Source: Ziziphus jujuba (Eukaryota > Streptophyta > Magnoliopsida > Rosales > Rhamnaceae). From it: a DNA stretch of 64,000 nucleotides. The translations under genes were made by a program, and so were the position numbers. Numbering within the stretch: the stretch's first letter is position 1; each line of letters begins with the position of its first letter. Below the pieces are notes generated by a model. That model saw only the letters and a list, made by a program, of their open reading frames with translations. It was not told the DNA's origin and searched no databases. This document shows positions 30,597 to 42,747 of the stretch, piece by piece. The stretch lies in contig NC_083380.1 in NCBI RefSeq assembly GCF_031755915.1, forward strand, positions 11,098,001 to 11,162,000, in the 5' to 3' direction.

Positions 30597-30816
30597 GTAG
30601 CAGGTGGTGATGATAGTAGAATTATAATTGGGTCAACTAGCTAGAAGAGAAGGTTGCCACGAATGTCAGAGATTGATGGAGGAAATATTCACAGACCACC
30701 GTATAATCCATATCCAACCCTTTCGAATGCTAAGATCAAATGGTGGTAGACGGTCACCACCACCACCACCAATCAAAAGTAGACATAAACAGGGACAGAA
30801 GCAGATACACGCCTGA
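30178..30816 (+). pseudogene. Secreted-peptide gene relative, copy B (splice donor lost)
   Basis: From the ATG at 30178 a 34-codon frame encodes a clear signal peptide (FVYIVILLLLMADFPASSA) and ends RSLYAN. The place where the first peptide gene has its donor (CTTATG/GTAATG) reads CTTATG/CTAATT here, so the GT is gone and the frame runs into a stop. About 330 bp later an acceptor-like TAGCAG precedes exon-2-like sequence; the best match is RRSPPPPPIKSRHK at about 30748-30789, against RTSPPAPVKSK in the 7496 gene. Frames within exon 2 do not connect cleanly. It is probably a dead copy, although use of another donor cannot be excluded. Confidence 0.45.
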
Positions 30817-30959
30817 GGGGGTCGTCAAATTTAAAATAGTTTTCATGTAATCAATATTTACCATATATAAAGAATATAAAATATAAAATTGTTACTTTAA
30901 AGGTTTAATTTCAATATCAATTGTTTTTTCTAAAAATAGAATGCATTTCATTTATATCT

Positions 30960-31519
30960 AGGATGGTAAATAAACTTAAGTAGTTTGTGATCAATTTAAG
31001 TTCAATTCAATTTTAGTTTGCTTGAACTCGACTCGTAAAGAAAATGGGCTAAACTTAAATAAAAGATAAAGCTCTCAAGTTAATTTTGAATAGTAAATTA
31101 AATTCATAAATAGCTTGCGAGTGATTCGATATTTATTTTATATATATATATATATATTTAAATTATATTATAAGTATAACAATATTAAATATTTATAATG
31201 TATAAACAATGATTTATATTTTAAATTTATAATTTTTAAAAAATTAAATTAATTTTTATAATAAAATAAATAAATTTATTAACAATAAATGTTAAAATTT
31301 TTATTTTAAAAAAACAAAAGTTTGAATTTTTAAATTTTTATATTGTAATGAGTTGAGTTAAACTAAGCTTGAACTTTTTATGAATGAGTCAAAGAAAATG
31401 AGTTTAAACAAGTTATTTCAAAAGTTTGTGAATTTTAGCAGAATTTGAGCACTCATACAAGACGAGCTTGAAAATACTTGAAAATGCTAGTTGGCTCTAC
31501 TCGGCTTATTTAAACCCCT
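30960..31519. mobile_element. hAT-like MITE, 560 bp
   Basis: Bounded on both sides by the direct repeat ATTTATATCT (30950-30959 and 31520-31529; 8 bp are expected for hAT, and two more match). The ends form imperfect inverted repeats: AGGATGGTAAATAA at the left and TTATTTAAACCCCT at the right. The interior is non-coding and contains GAGTTGAGTTAAACTAAGCTTGAAC-like motifs of a common plant repeat. It is too short to encode a transposase. Confidence 0.65.
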
Positions 31520-31529
31520 ATTTATATCT

Positions 31530-32426
31530 GAAATATATAAACAAACTCAATGAATAATTTGTGCTCTTTCAAACTTATCAAGTTATAAATCAAAATGAAC
31601 TAAATATAATTTTAGTTGTTATCAGAGTTTTTATTTATTTGTTTTCTCATTAACATCTAATATTTTAATTTTGACTTAAATCTAATTTGATATTTGATAT
31701 TGAAATTTTTTTTATACGTATTTAGTTAAATCTAATCTTCATAATATCATTCCACCTAATAATTAGTCTAATATCATATAAAAAAAATTATATTTTGAAT
31801 TGTTATATATAATATGCTATTACCTATTGTATGAGAAATAAATATTACATATAACATAAAGCCATGAAAGCGCCTCTTCCCCCTCGCCCTCGGGCACCAC
31901 CACCACCACACTTCCTCCTCCTCCTTTTCTGATTATCTGATTAAATTATTTTTAATAAGTTAAATATTAAAATATTGGACTAAATATAAATATCTCAACT
32001 CTATATGTAAATATTAAAATATATATACCTCAATTAACAAATTTTTTTTTTTAAATTACAAATTATCCCAAATCTTATCTCTATTATTTGAATCCACGTT
32101 CTTATAGCATAAATAAAGATGCAATTCACTAAACCATTTCTTTATCATCTCAAGGTAACAAATTGGGAATAAGCAAAATGCTTAAATCATATGCCAATTT
32201 ACGGTCTGGGAATAAGAAGACGATCGAGGAAATGTCTTGGGCTGGACAATAATATTGGGCTCATACTCTGATCCTTGGGCTAAATGATTTGGGCTCCATT
32301 TCTGATCCGAAGATATGGCCTAACTGACCCAATACCTTGTCCATATTTCACGTTTTTCCAGTAACTGTTGGTAGAAAGAGAAGCAAAGATCGCGTTAACG
32401 GTCTGAACGGTATAAGACATGAAGAG
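31530..32426. other. Upstream region of the PPR gene
   Basis: AT-rich up to about 32200, with a short C-rich patch near 31875-31920; the last 230 bp are less AT-rich and likely hold the promoter and leader. The frame of the PPR protein stays open upstream of its ATG back to 32337, but without another ATG. Confidence 0.45.
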
Positions 32427-34094
32427 ATGTTGTTTCAGTTTCAGTTGCTTCATTCGGAGCTCTCAAAGGTTTATCAATCTTTATCAATAACCCAGCAATT
32501 GCATGGTTTGATTGCCAAGACCCATCTCTCACTTGACCCATTTTATGCCACTAGAATTCTAAGATTTTATGCTATCAATGGGGATCTTTATGCTGCCCGT
32601 AACCTGTTCGATACAAGTCCTAACCCAAGTGTCTACCTCTGGAATTCTGTAATTCGAGCTCACGCTCAAGTTCACAAGTTTGGTGATGCATTTTCTCTGT
32701 TTCGAAAGATGTTAAGGACTGAAACCAAACCTGATAACTTCATTTATGCTTGTATAATACGTGCTTGCTCTGAGAGACTTGATTTAGATGGTCTGAAACT
32801 TTCCCATGGAGCAGTAATGCTTTCTGGATTAGGATTGGACTCTATTTGTAGCAGTGCACTTGTGACTGCTTATTCAAAATTGGCCCTTGTTGATGAAGCC
32901 AGTAGGGTGTTCAATGGGACACCCAAACCGGATTTGGTTATGTGGAATTCTATGATTTCTGCTTATGGGAATTGTGGATTTTGTTATAAAGGACTGGAAC
33001 TCTTTAGCAAGATGCAAAGCATGGGGGCAAAGCCAGATGGATATACTCTTGTTGGTTTGCTTTCTGGTTTAGCAGAGTCTTGCCTGTTGAATATTGGACA
33101 AGGATTACATGGTTATTGTTTGAAAAGTAATCTCGATTCTAATGCTCATGTTCGTAGTGTACTCGTGAGCATGTACTCAAGATGTGAGTCCATGAATTCT
33201 GCTTATGAAGTTTTTTATGGTTTAATCCAGCCTGATTTAGTTACATGGTCAGCTTTGATAACTGGATATTCACAGTCTGGAGACTATGAAAGCACATTTT
33301 CCTTCTTCAAGAAATTCAGTTTGGAAGGTAAGAAGGCCGATTCTGTTTTGATTGCCAGTTTGTTGGTTGCTGCTGCTCAGATGGCAAATGTAGGGCCTGG
33401 TAAGGAAATTCATGCATATTGTCTTCGACATGGACTAGAGTCAGATGTCATGGTTTGCTCTGCTCTGATAGACATGTATATGAAGTGTGGTTTTGTGGGC
33501 TTGGGGAATTCTGTTTTTTCCATTATGCCTAAAAGGAATATTGTTTCATACAATTCATTGATTTTAGGTTTTGGGTTGCATGGACTTGCCTTTCAGGCCT
33601 TTAAAAAGTTTGAGGAGATACTAGAGACTGGATTATTACCTGATGATTCTACTTTCTCTGCTCTTCTATGCACATGCAGTCATGCTGGCCTTGTCAAAGA
33701 TGGAAGGAGTATTTTCAAAAGAATGACTGATGAGTTTTGCATCCAACCTAGAGCTGAACATTATGTTCACATGGTAAAACTTCTTGGAATGGATGGAAAA
33801 TTAGAAGAGGCTTACAGTCTTGTTCTATCCTTGCCAGAACCAGTGGATTCTGGCATTTGGGGAGCCCTTTTATCATGCTGTGATGCCTGTGGAAATCCTA
33901 AGATGGCAGAAAGTGTAGCACAAAGACTCATAGGAAATAATCCTGAGAGTTGTTCTTATAGAGTCATGCTTTCTAACATATATGCTGGTTACGGGAAGTG
34001 GGATGATGTGGGGAAGTTAAGAGATGATCTAACAGGTGGTAAACTCAGGAAGATGCCTGGGCTAAGCTGGATTGAAGGCATTAATACCCTCTAG
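32427..34094 (+). CDS. PLS-class pentatricopeptide repeat protein with E-type tail (At1g64310-like)
   Basis: Intronless, 555 residues from the first in-frame ATG. It is built of about a dozen degenerate 31-36-residue helical repeats with landmark strings of the PLS class (DPFYATRILRFYAINGDLYA, NPSVYLWNSVIRAHAQ, ADSVLIASLLVAAAQ, DVMVCSALIDMYMKCGF, NIVSYNSLILGFGLHG), then an E-type end (SCSYRVMLSNIYAGYGKWDD, KMPGLSWIEG) without a DYW deaminase domain. Such proteins bind organelle RNA and usually specify C-to-U editing sites in mitochondria or plastids; the target is unknown. No strong transit peptide is visible, so the organelle is uncertain. The decayed copies at 21.9-27.3 kb derive from this gene or a close sister. 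Confidence 0.9.
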   Translation: MLFQFQLLHSELSKVYQSLSITQQLHGLIAKTHLSLDPFYATRILRFYAINGDLYAARNLFDTSPNPSVYLWNSVIRAHAQVHKFGDAFSLFRKMLRTETKPDNFIYACIIRACSERLDLDGLKLSHGAVMLSGLGLDSICSSALVTAYSKLALVDEASRVFNGTPKPDLVMWNSMISAYGNCGFCYKGLELFSKMQSMGAKPDGYTLVGLLSGLAESCLLNIGQGLHGYCLKSNLDSNAHVRSVLVSMYSRCESMNSAYEVFYGLIQPDLVTWSALITGYSQSGDYESTFSFFKKFSLEGKKADSVLIASLLVAAAQMANVGPGKEIHAYCLRHGLESDVMVCSALIDMYMKCGFVGLGNSVFSIMPKRNIVSYNSLILGFGLHGLAFQAFKKFEEILETGLLPDDSTFSALLCTCSHAGLVKDGRSIFKRMTDEFCIQPRAEHYVHMVKLLGMDGKLEEAYSLVLSLPEPVDSGIWGALLSCCDACGNPKMAESVAQRLIGNNPESCSYRVMLSNIYAGYGKWDDVGKLRDDLTGGKLRKMPGLSWIEGINTL

Positions 34095-34701
34095 ATCAAA
34101 TTTTCTTCGTATCAGGTCTTGGATACATTCATTGACAACCTATCTGGTCAGCAAAGAAGACATTTGAGAGGCAAATAACCGGAAAGAATCTTGCTTTTGG
34201 GGCCATAAATGGCTTCGGTATATTTTTCTCATCATACCTACTGGTTCTATGTGCAATTCTTTGGTGATTCATTGTGAAAGAAAGGTCAGGTAGCTTCTGA
34301 TCTTTTGGTAGTGAACTCTAATATATAGAGCAGATACATTTGTGATATAGGATTGCAGGTTATACAATTTGTCAATGCTTACCTGTAACCATAGATTTTA
34401 ATACATGTAACCATAGAACCTAATTTAATAAGTTTTCTAAGGTCTCACACGGCTAAAATATATTTGTTATGGTGCTTAGTCATATGTTGGCTTCAACCAA
34501 GATATAGTAATTAAAAATAATTAAAAAACTAAAAGAAAGGATGATACATATCATTATGAATCCTTAAAACAACTTGAATATGATTTATCTTGAAGTTATG
34601 TTTACAATTTACAATAGAGAGAAATTTATTTAAAATAGCTTATGTGATTTTTCCAATGTGTCTGCAATATGTGCGAATGAGTAATTTCGTTACCTTTTTC
34701 T
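34095..34701. other. Convergent spacer between the PPR and NLR-like genes
   Basis: Holds the 3' ends of two convergently transcribed genes. Parts of 34290-34400 reappear, decayed, behind the PPR remnants near 27050 and 27240. No other feature was found. Confidence 0.5.
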
Positions 34702-36899
34702 TCATGCTTCACCTTCTGCCTCTCCCCTTCCTATCTGGACCCCACACCTTGTATAATTTAATGTCACTCTTTGTCTCAGTGTAGACATAGTAATAAAGGA
34801 AACCTGCGGAATGTGTCTAATCTTGTAATTTTCATGTCCGCCACCAGGTTTCAACCGTTCTGCATGATCATCCAACAAGGGCAGCATACGCAACTCCCTC
34901 AGCGTTGTGACAAACTGCAAACCTTCAGGTAGCATCCTCAGCTGTAGACAGTTATGCAAGTTAAGGTATTTCAAGCTAGGTAGTGCTCCCTCTTCAAGAT
35001 CTGTCCACTCCTCCAGGACATGAGAAGCAATGCTAAGAACCTCAAGCTTGGGAAACCCACCAGCATTACAAAACTCTTTCCCCATTTGTTTTGCATCATA
35101 AGCGTGCCATAGGGTTAAAGTTTTCAAGTTTGGTAGGAGTTGAAGTACCAATGCTGGGTTCTCGGACAGATGAGAGAAACCTAATCTTAAGTTCGTCAAC
35201 TTTTCCAATGAGCCAAACCAACTAGGTATCTTTTCTAGAAGTCCTTCCAGCCGAAGCTTTCTCAGAAATGATGGTGGTGAGAATGGCTCCAAAAGTACAA
35301 GTTTTGCCTGGTTGTGGGTATGTTTTGCTGCTAGAGATAAGCTCAAAAGGCCCTGCATATTCGCCATAGAGGAAAGTAGATCACTTATACAGTCTTCTGC
35401 CACATCCACTACTCCAAGCCTTCTGAGTTGTGTTAGTTTACCTAATTCTTTGGCAATGCCACCACTGACATTTATACCAGTGAGGGTTAGGAGGTTTGTG
35501 AGTCTTCCTATACCTTTGGGCAGCATCACTCCACAAAAACCTGTGCTCTTGAACATTTTCAGGTGCCTCAGTTTCACAAGATTTAGCACCTCTTTCGGCA
35601 ATGCTTCTATCCTTCCACACCATCTGATATCCAAAGTTTGAAGGGCTATTAAATTGCCAACTCCTGCTGGAAGCTCAGTTACTTCAGTGTGTTTCAAGCC
35701 AAGATATCTCAGGTGTATCATGTCTTGCACTTCATCGGGTAGGCTTTCCATTTTGGTATTTTCTAGATCTAACACTCTTAAGAATTTTGTACCACTAAGT
35801 TTTAACCAACAATCTTTTTCTTCGTAAGGTTTTTGATTACCAATCAGGAACAAAGATTGCAGTGGGAGGTTGTCAATCTCTGGCAGGTCTGAATTAGTTA
35901 CAACACGACGGGCCAGCTGAGGATTACTGGACTCTGAATTGAGAGATGAAGTTCTGAAATTTCCTTCCTCTATTCTGTGAAGACAGAATTCTCGGTAAGG
36001 AGAGGGGACTTGTAATTTAGTCCCAGCACCTGCTTGTTTATTCGCAATATGCAGCATTCTTTGGTCGACCAATTCATATATGTTTTCTTCTGCTATATCC
36101 TCCATTACCTTACCTGCTTTTTTATTGATCAGATCTTCAGCTACTAATAGCCGAATAAGTTTCCCTTTTGCAATCCAGTAACTCTCAGGGAATATGCAAC
36201 AGTAGAGTAGGCAATTCTGAAGTTCATCAGGAAGATTTAAAAAATTGGATTCAAATGAAACAGAAGAAGAAGAAGAAGCTGATAACTGACCTTCATTCAA
36301 CCCTTGGGAATTCGTTTCTTCCATCTTGCCTTGAACAGCAGTTGAACTAATGGCTTGTGTCATTCTATGGATGGTTTCAGCAAGGCAAGATTCGATTGTC
36401 AGTATTTCATCTCCGAAGGAATTACTCAAAGTTATCCTATCCGACCCTTGCTGCTTATTTATCTGTATGATGAACTCTTCTATGCGATTTCCACATCATC
36501 AATGAAATCTCTCAGTTCATGTTCCCAAGTACTAATGCCACCATCCTCCTCTGTACTGCTACCATCATCAGAGGACCCTGCTAACTCCCTAAGTTTGTTA
36601 ACTACCCTTTCTATTTGATCTTCAAGTCCAGCAAAGGCTTCCTTTTCTTTGAGTAACAGATAATCTAATCTCTGCAGAAATGATTTTACTGACTTCTCAG
36701 TGATATCTTTCGGTTCATCAGAAAACTGAGTTTTCTCTTGATTGGAATATATTTGGGAGCTTCTATTAATATGGTGTTTTATGTTAGAAGTTTTCAAAGA
36801 ATAGTTTTCCACCTTGTTTGTTTCTTCCCAGCCTATAGTTAAATAATTTCTTAATGATAAACAAATATCAATTTGTTTAATCTGTTGAAAAAGAGACAA
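34702..36899 (-). pseudogene. NLR-like protein: CC + winged helix + LRR, no NB-ARC core, frameshifted
   Basis: Two overlapping pieces. 36899-36480 encodes a coiled-coil-like part (KSVKSFLQRLDYLLLKEKEA, ending WEHELRDFIDDVE). From about 36483 on, one frame over, the sequence continues IEEFIIQINKQ and then LPDELQNCLLYCCIFPESYW...KLIRLLVAEDLI, the ARC2/winged-helix signature of CC-type resistance proteins, followed by about 14 leucine-rich repeats (FLRVLDLENTKMESLPDEV, HLRYLGLKHTEVTELPAGV and so on). P-loop, kinase-2, RNBS and GLPL motifs are absent; only a Ser-rich linker separates CC and winged helix. RPP13-like NLR relatives sense pathogen effectors; without a nucleotide switch its role is unclear. 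No ATG starts the CC frame: it begins at an acceptor-like CTTTTTCAACAG, so an upstream exon is missing or unrecognised. The frameshift means a pseudogene or a sequence error. Confidence 0.7.
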
Positions 36900-37163
36900 A
36901 GTTAGGCATGTTGTGATTGCCTACACAAAATAATATCTGAGGCCTGCAGGCTCCTGATTTGGGAGCTTCTATTAATATAGTGTTTTATGTTAGAAGTTTT
37001 CAAAGTATAGTTTTCCACCTTGTTTGTTTCTTCCCAGCCTATATTTAAATAATTTCTTACTGATAAACAAATATCAATTTGTTTTCTGTTGAAAAAGAGA
37101 CAAAGTTAGGCATGTTGTGATTGCCTACACAAAATAATATCTGAGGACTGCGGGCTCCTGATT
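36752..37163. repeat. Tandem duplication, about 206 bp x 2, over the 5' end of the NLR-like gene
   Basis: TTTGGGAGCTTCTATTAATA starts one copy at 36752 and another at 36958; both continue through CCACCTTGTTTGTTTCTTCC and AGGCATGTTGTGATTGCCTA to GGCTCCTGATTTG. The unit contains the first 45 or so codons of the CC part and its acceptor-like site, so the second copy provides a duplicate exon start. Confidence 0.85.
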
Positions 37164-37166
37164 TGT

Positions 37167-39780
37167 ACCAATTACTCTTTCCAAAATAATATTTATAAAC
37201 ATCTATGACTTAGTGCCTCGCAGTTGATGATGTTTCCAAGGAAAACATGCTTTTGACCTTGCTCTAGATGATTATTTCAATAACTACTTACCGCAAACAA
37301 TAATAAATAGAGTAACTAAAGCATCTTCAAAATCCCAACTTTGATATCCAAAATCAAATGGTTTTTCTCACCCATGTTTGTTGTAAAAGAAAATTCTATA
37401 GAATAATAAAAAGATCGTATAGCAGTATAGTCTGATTTGCAACTTTTTTATTTATTTTATTTTTTATTTTTGGGCTGAATGTCTGATTTGCAACTATTAT
37501 TTGAGATATTTGAACTTTGCATGAATAGCTTAAAAGTTGAAACCCACAACGAGACACAGAAAACCCAATTGAAAGTACAAGTGGACTAATTGGCGGGAAC
37601 CCAATTTTTCCATGAAACCTTAACCATTCTTTTTATGGAGCTTTCCTACAATTATCCCTTCAACCTTTTCCCACATCCAGACTCAGATATTTTGTTGCAG
37701 ACTAATTCTTGGGCCTATCTACCAAACAATAGATTACTGAGGGCTTCCAAAACAGAAGAAGAATTTTATTTTGGCTTTTTTTTTTAACTATTTTTTTTTT
37801 CTTCATATTTTTGCTAATGATGACCAACATTGCTGATTCATCCAGAATAAGTCATAAAAAGAGTACACTAGGGATTATTATCACACATGGCCATAACACT
37901 TTTAGCCTTGCCTTGCTTTTTCTTTACCACCAAAGGTTATAGCTTGAAGGAAAAGGATTTGAGGCTGATCAATGCCTACTATCCTATTGACGAATTTTGG
38001 TCTTCCTTTTTTTATTTAACTTTTTTCTAAAAGGGTTTCTGAAAAGGCTTGCCTTGTTGCAACATAGGGTTGTAACATAGGGATTCATTACGTACATATA
38101 TAAATGAGTCTCTTTCTTTGAATGAGAATCAGAATCTTTAGAATATATGAGAGGGTTCAGCAGCTCAAACCCACATGTAATGTAAGTTCATTTTTTTTTT
38201 TTTTTCTTTTTCTTTTTCTAGGTTAGCTTTAGGATCGAGCTCTTTAATCTATGAAGATCCTTAGCTTCGAACAACTACGATAGCAATTCCAGGCGCTTGA
38301 CTCAACCAGCCCACTATATCAAGCAATTTTCAGGAATTTGGGTCTATCAGAGAAAACCATACCCGGACCCGGACCGGATGAGGACACACACCCGGATCCA
38401 AACCCGGCTAAACAAAACTAGATAGAAACATATGAGAAATGCTGCAGATAATGACTATGGTACTGCTGGTGCTGCACATAGTTGACAGATATGTATGTCT
38501 CCAGTTGGGTTTCACAATAATAGTCATGATCAAACGGCTCAAGTTAATACTCGTGTTATCGATGATCAAATCAAATTTCGGAGTCCATATTCTTTTAACA
38601 TTCATCATCATTATCATCATCACCAAATTGAATATATATATTATGCTTTTCTTCTCTTTTCATTTTTTTTTAAAAAAAATTTAACAAGATTTTGACCATT
38701 TTTTTAATATACCAATCATCAATTGGTCTTTATCGATCTTTGTCAACGGAATCCTATGGCCAAAGCCATTTTGATGATGTGAAATTTTGTTAGGCCCTCT
38801 CTCCCCTTCATAACTTATAAAGAGAACATAGAGGGAAAGAGTCAAATCAAGTCAAAATGTTTTTCTTTTTATTTATTTATTTCAATTCCAAAAGGAGGTA
38901 CGGTTATATTTGAATTTTAATATATCCAATCAAAATGATAACAATTTCGGTATTGATCAAATTAGGGTATGTCTAATCATTAGGGACCCTTTAGATTATC
39001 CAATCCAATAATCTAAATATAATATACCTTCAATGTCCCAATAATTCACATGGTATGTACCTAGAATCCCAAGCAGGCGTGCAAACATGGTAGTCTCTTT
39101 AATAAGGTCAGTTCTCAATTTAAAATAAGCTGGAAAAAAAAAAAAGTGTACCAAATTCAATGGAAAATCACAAATAATAATTAAGAGATAGATGGTGTTT
39201 TAAAACTTTTCTTGATTTGAATCTTTAAATAGCATATCTAACTTCACTCACTGTATATATAATAACAGTACCAGTTAGGGTGGCTGACGGGAAAATACTA
39301 ATTAATTATATATAATAGTGCATTTTTTTTTATAGATTTTTGCATACATTATAATCATTTGGATGCCCCAATCCCTCCCCCACCAACCACCCCCCCCCCC
39401 CAAAAAAAAAAAAAGAAAAAAATATATATGTATTGTTAGTTTCTAGAAAGTGCATTATTAAAAAGAATGTTCGAATTAAAGTATAAAACTATGTGAAATG
39501 GGCAATTATCCACAGATTGATTAGGATCAATAAAGAAGTTTTAAAGGAAGCGGATCTGGGAAGATTGCAATATATTATATAAAGAACAAAAAGAAGTCAA
39601 AAAAAAAAAAAAGAGAGAGAATTAGATAGAGGACAAGTCATTGCAGAAGTTAGATACATTTGTAATAATTCTAAAATTTCTCCATTTATCATGAAACACA
39701 TAAAATAAGAATTAAAAAAAGAGAGTTGAGTACTTTAACGGAAAACCCACATTACAAAATACAAAATACAAATTACACAA

Positions 39781-39811
<31 letters not shown>

Positions 39812-42599
39812 CTGAAATTGATAACCTTCTTAGAGATAAATAGGTTTAAGGTATCTCAAATTTGGTAACCAGCGCCGAACTCTTTTTGAAACAGCTTGCA
39901 TTAAATTCTTTAGTAGCCCTTTTTTCTATATGACCAAAATATATAGGTCTTCAAGAAATATGGAAATAGTAGTCTCTCTCTCTCACACACACACACTCTA
40001 TAAGTCACTCATCATTGGCCTACAAAAACACATGGGGGGTTGAGAACGTATTGCCCTTATCGATGAGGTAGAGGACCGAGGACGGGGACCAAACACAGAG
40101 AACAAGTATAGAATTGATGGTTGGGAGTGATAGATAGATAGATACTATCAACAACAATAGTTGAATTGTTGAATGGGGAACAAACATCTTCCCCTTTCAA
40201 GGTCCCACAAAACTGGAACTCTACTTCCCTCTCTAGTCTCTACGATTCTTTTTTCTCTTAGCATACCACCCTCTTTTAGTATATAATTGCACATATATAT
40301 GTGTGTATATATGCACTTCTGCAATTCTTTCGCACTTTGTTTTTGGTATATATAACTGTAACATGCAAAAACACTAATTAAAGATCTATATAATATACAA
40401 ATTTTCACAGCCTATCATTGAGAGATGGTGTATCCAGATGTGAAAACCACTTCTATATAATATATATATATATATCCAGTAAATCTTTTATCAGATTAAT
40501 TTAATAGTATTTATATTAAAAAAATTTATGAAAAATCTATGAAATCAATTATTTAGTTTTAATTTTAAAAATAGGTTCAGTCCAACTAAAAAAATTCAAA
40601 TAAATACAAATAGTTATAATTACAAATTTTGATATAATATGGACCTGATAAAAGATTTGTCATATATAAATATATTTTCTTTCAGCACCTCTCAAGCCGT
40701 TTCTAGAATCTTGGTTACAGATAGTACAAAGAAAGTAACAAAAGGATTTACTTTTAAATATAAAACAGGAAATTTATGTGTTAATTTAATTTTTTACCCA
40801 CTAAACGGAGTGAGGAGTAAGTCAGCGCAGCAACTAGATTTTTTTCCTTTAAGGTACTAATCATGATCAAAATCTCATGATTTTATGTACACAGAGCATA
40901 GATTCATGTTTATGATAACCAAGAAAATTAAACCTGTTTTTAAGGCTTTTAGATGTATAGATTTAACCGATTAATCATCACAAATTAACCAACGCCCTTT
41001 GAAAAACCTATATATAGAGTATCCAAATAGCAGGGAGGTATACTAGGCATATATAAAGGTGGCCTGGTTTAGGGAATGTTATGTGTTTTCTGAAGAATTC
41101 CATCTGGTGTTTGTACATGTCAGAGACATGTCCTTATTTTCATTATCACAACTGGATCCATTCATCCAACATCCGTGAATGGAATCCTGCAAACCCCACT
41201 ACTCTATATATGTTTCCACCTATAGATGTATTAATTATCAAGAAGATGCATAAATAACAAGAAGTTTTCTTTTTTGCCTTGCTCAAAAAGGCTATGGTTT
41301 ATCAAAAGCCTCATAAATTCATGCACATTTTTCAACTCTCTCTATGTATGTTATTATGAATTGTATCTACATAGGACATAACCTTTGTATGAGACATACT
41401 TAGAAATTGCAAAGGAGTTGGAGACCTTCAAAAATAAAGTAGTTTAAGGATTTGCCAATAACACAAATAGATACATATGGCTTTTCATTGCTGCTTCTTA
41501 GGTTTGCCAGCCGAATATTATTATAAATTTAACAAGTTATAATCAATCTATGCCTAGGTGATTTATTGCGCCAGATAGAGTTTATTATCTTTTCATTTAA
41601 ATTGGTTGATTTAAACAGAATTAATGTGGAAGGAAGAGATAATGACTTGGACTAACAATAAACTTCATGATTTTGATGTTAGAAATTAGTCTTCAATATC
41701 TATTGAAAAGATTCAGTTTTAATTCAAAGCTTTGCAGAATGAAATTAAGAAAACTTTCCTTGATTATATTTCAGGATTAAGATTGTAAATTAAATTAATA
41801 TGCCAATTCATATTTTAAAGCTTGGCAAGCAGAATCTTAACTCTGTGTGTGTGTGTGTGTGTGTGTTACTTTTAATTAAGAGCTACATATATTGAAGCAA
41901 ACACATATGTACTGACAGAGACATGCTGTGTGTCTGGTTCTGTGAACATGAAGGAATTCGCAAAGCCACAGTCGATCCAAATTATGAAGAGAATATTTTC
42001 TAGGGTTCTATTCCCTGGTCTTCCTGTTTCCTTTAAAATTACTAGCTGTCTTCTTTCATATGCACCAAAATTTTGTTACACACATCCTTTTCTTTGGGTT
42101 CTTGAAAATCAAAGATCAGGAAGGTTAGGGTTAATTATATAAAACTCAAATTAAAAATAAGTAATAAACAAGAAGGTCCTTTTTAGAAAAAAAGAAAAGA
42201 AAAAGGGAATCGATATATATATTAACAATATATATTGAATAAAGTGGGCGGCAGGCTTATAATAATTATTAGTTTGATCAATTACCATATTTTTCTTTTT
42301 TACACTAATTACTTCAGCATATATGTGTATATATATACATAATTAATGTATGGATATTGAAACTATAGAAAGGCTTTTTGCTATATATTCTGTTGAAATT
42401 ATGTTAAAAGCAGTTATTTTATGTTTGAAAAATATAAAAAAAAATGTGTGTGTATGTTTGTCTGAATGCATGAGAAAAAAAAAAAAGATGGGTGGAATGA
42501 GGAATGGGAGACATCCTCACATATCTTTGATATTATTATTAGATGCAAGGTCATAGTCATTCTTTTTTAGTGTACCTCTCATTTATTACCTTTGTCTTT
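37167..42599. other. Gene-poor intergenic region
   Basis: AT-rich with many TA, CA and poly-A/T runs (39379-39388 is a C10 run followed by A runs; 39781-39810 is TA then CA). A patch at 38330-38630 has more balanced composition (ACCCGGACCCGGACCGGATG) and reads, with interruptions, as SPVGFHNNSHDQTAQVNTRV and a His-rich tail; it may be the remnant of a coding exon that I cannot identify. No intact gene was found. Confidence 0.45.
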
Positions 42600-42689
42600 T
42601 GCTTACCTCCATTACTACTCCATCCACTAATTCTTCTTTGGCCTTCCCTCTCCCTCTCCCTCTCCCTTCATTACCTTTTCTCACTAAAC

Positions 42690-42696
42690 CCTTGAA

Positions 42697-42747
<51 letters not shown>

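Noticed and set aside
32337..32426. N-terminal extension of the PPR protein
   Set aside because: The frame is open but contains no ATG before 32427.
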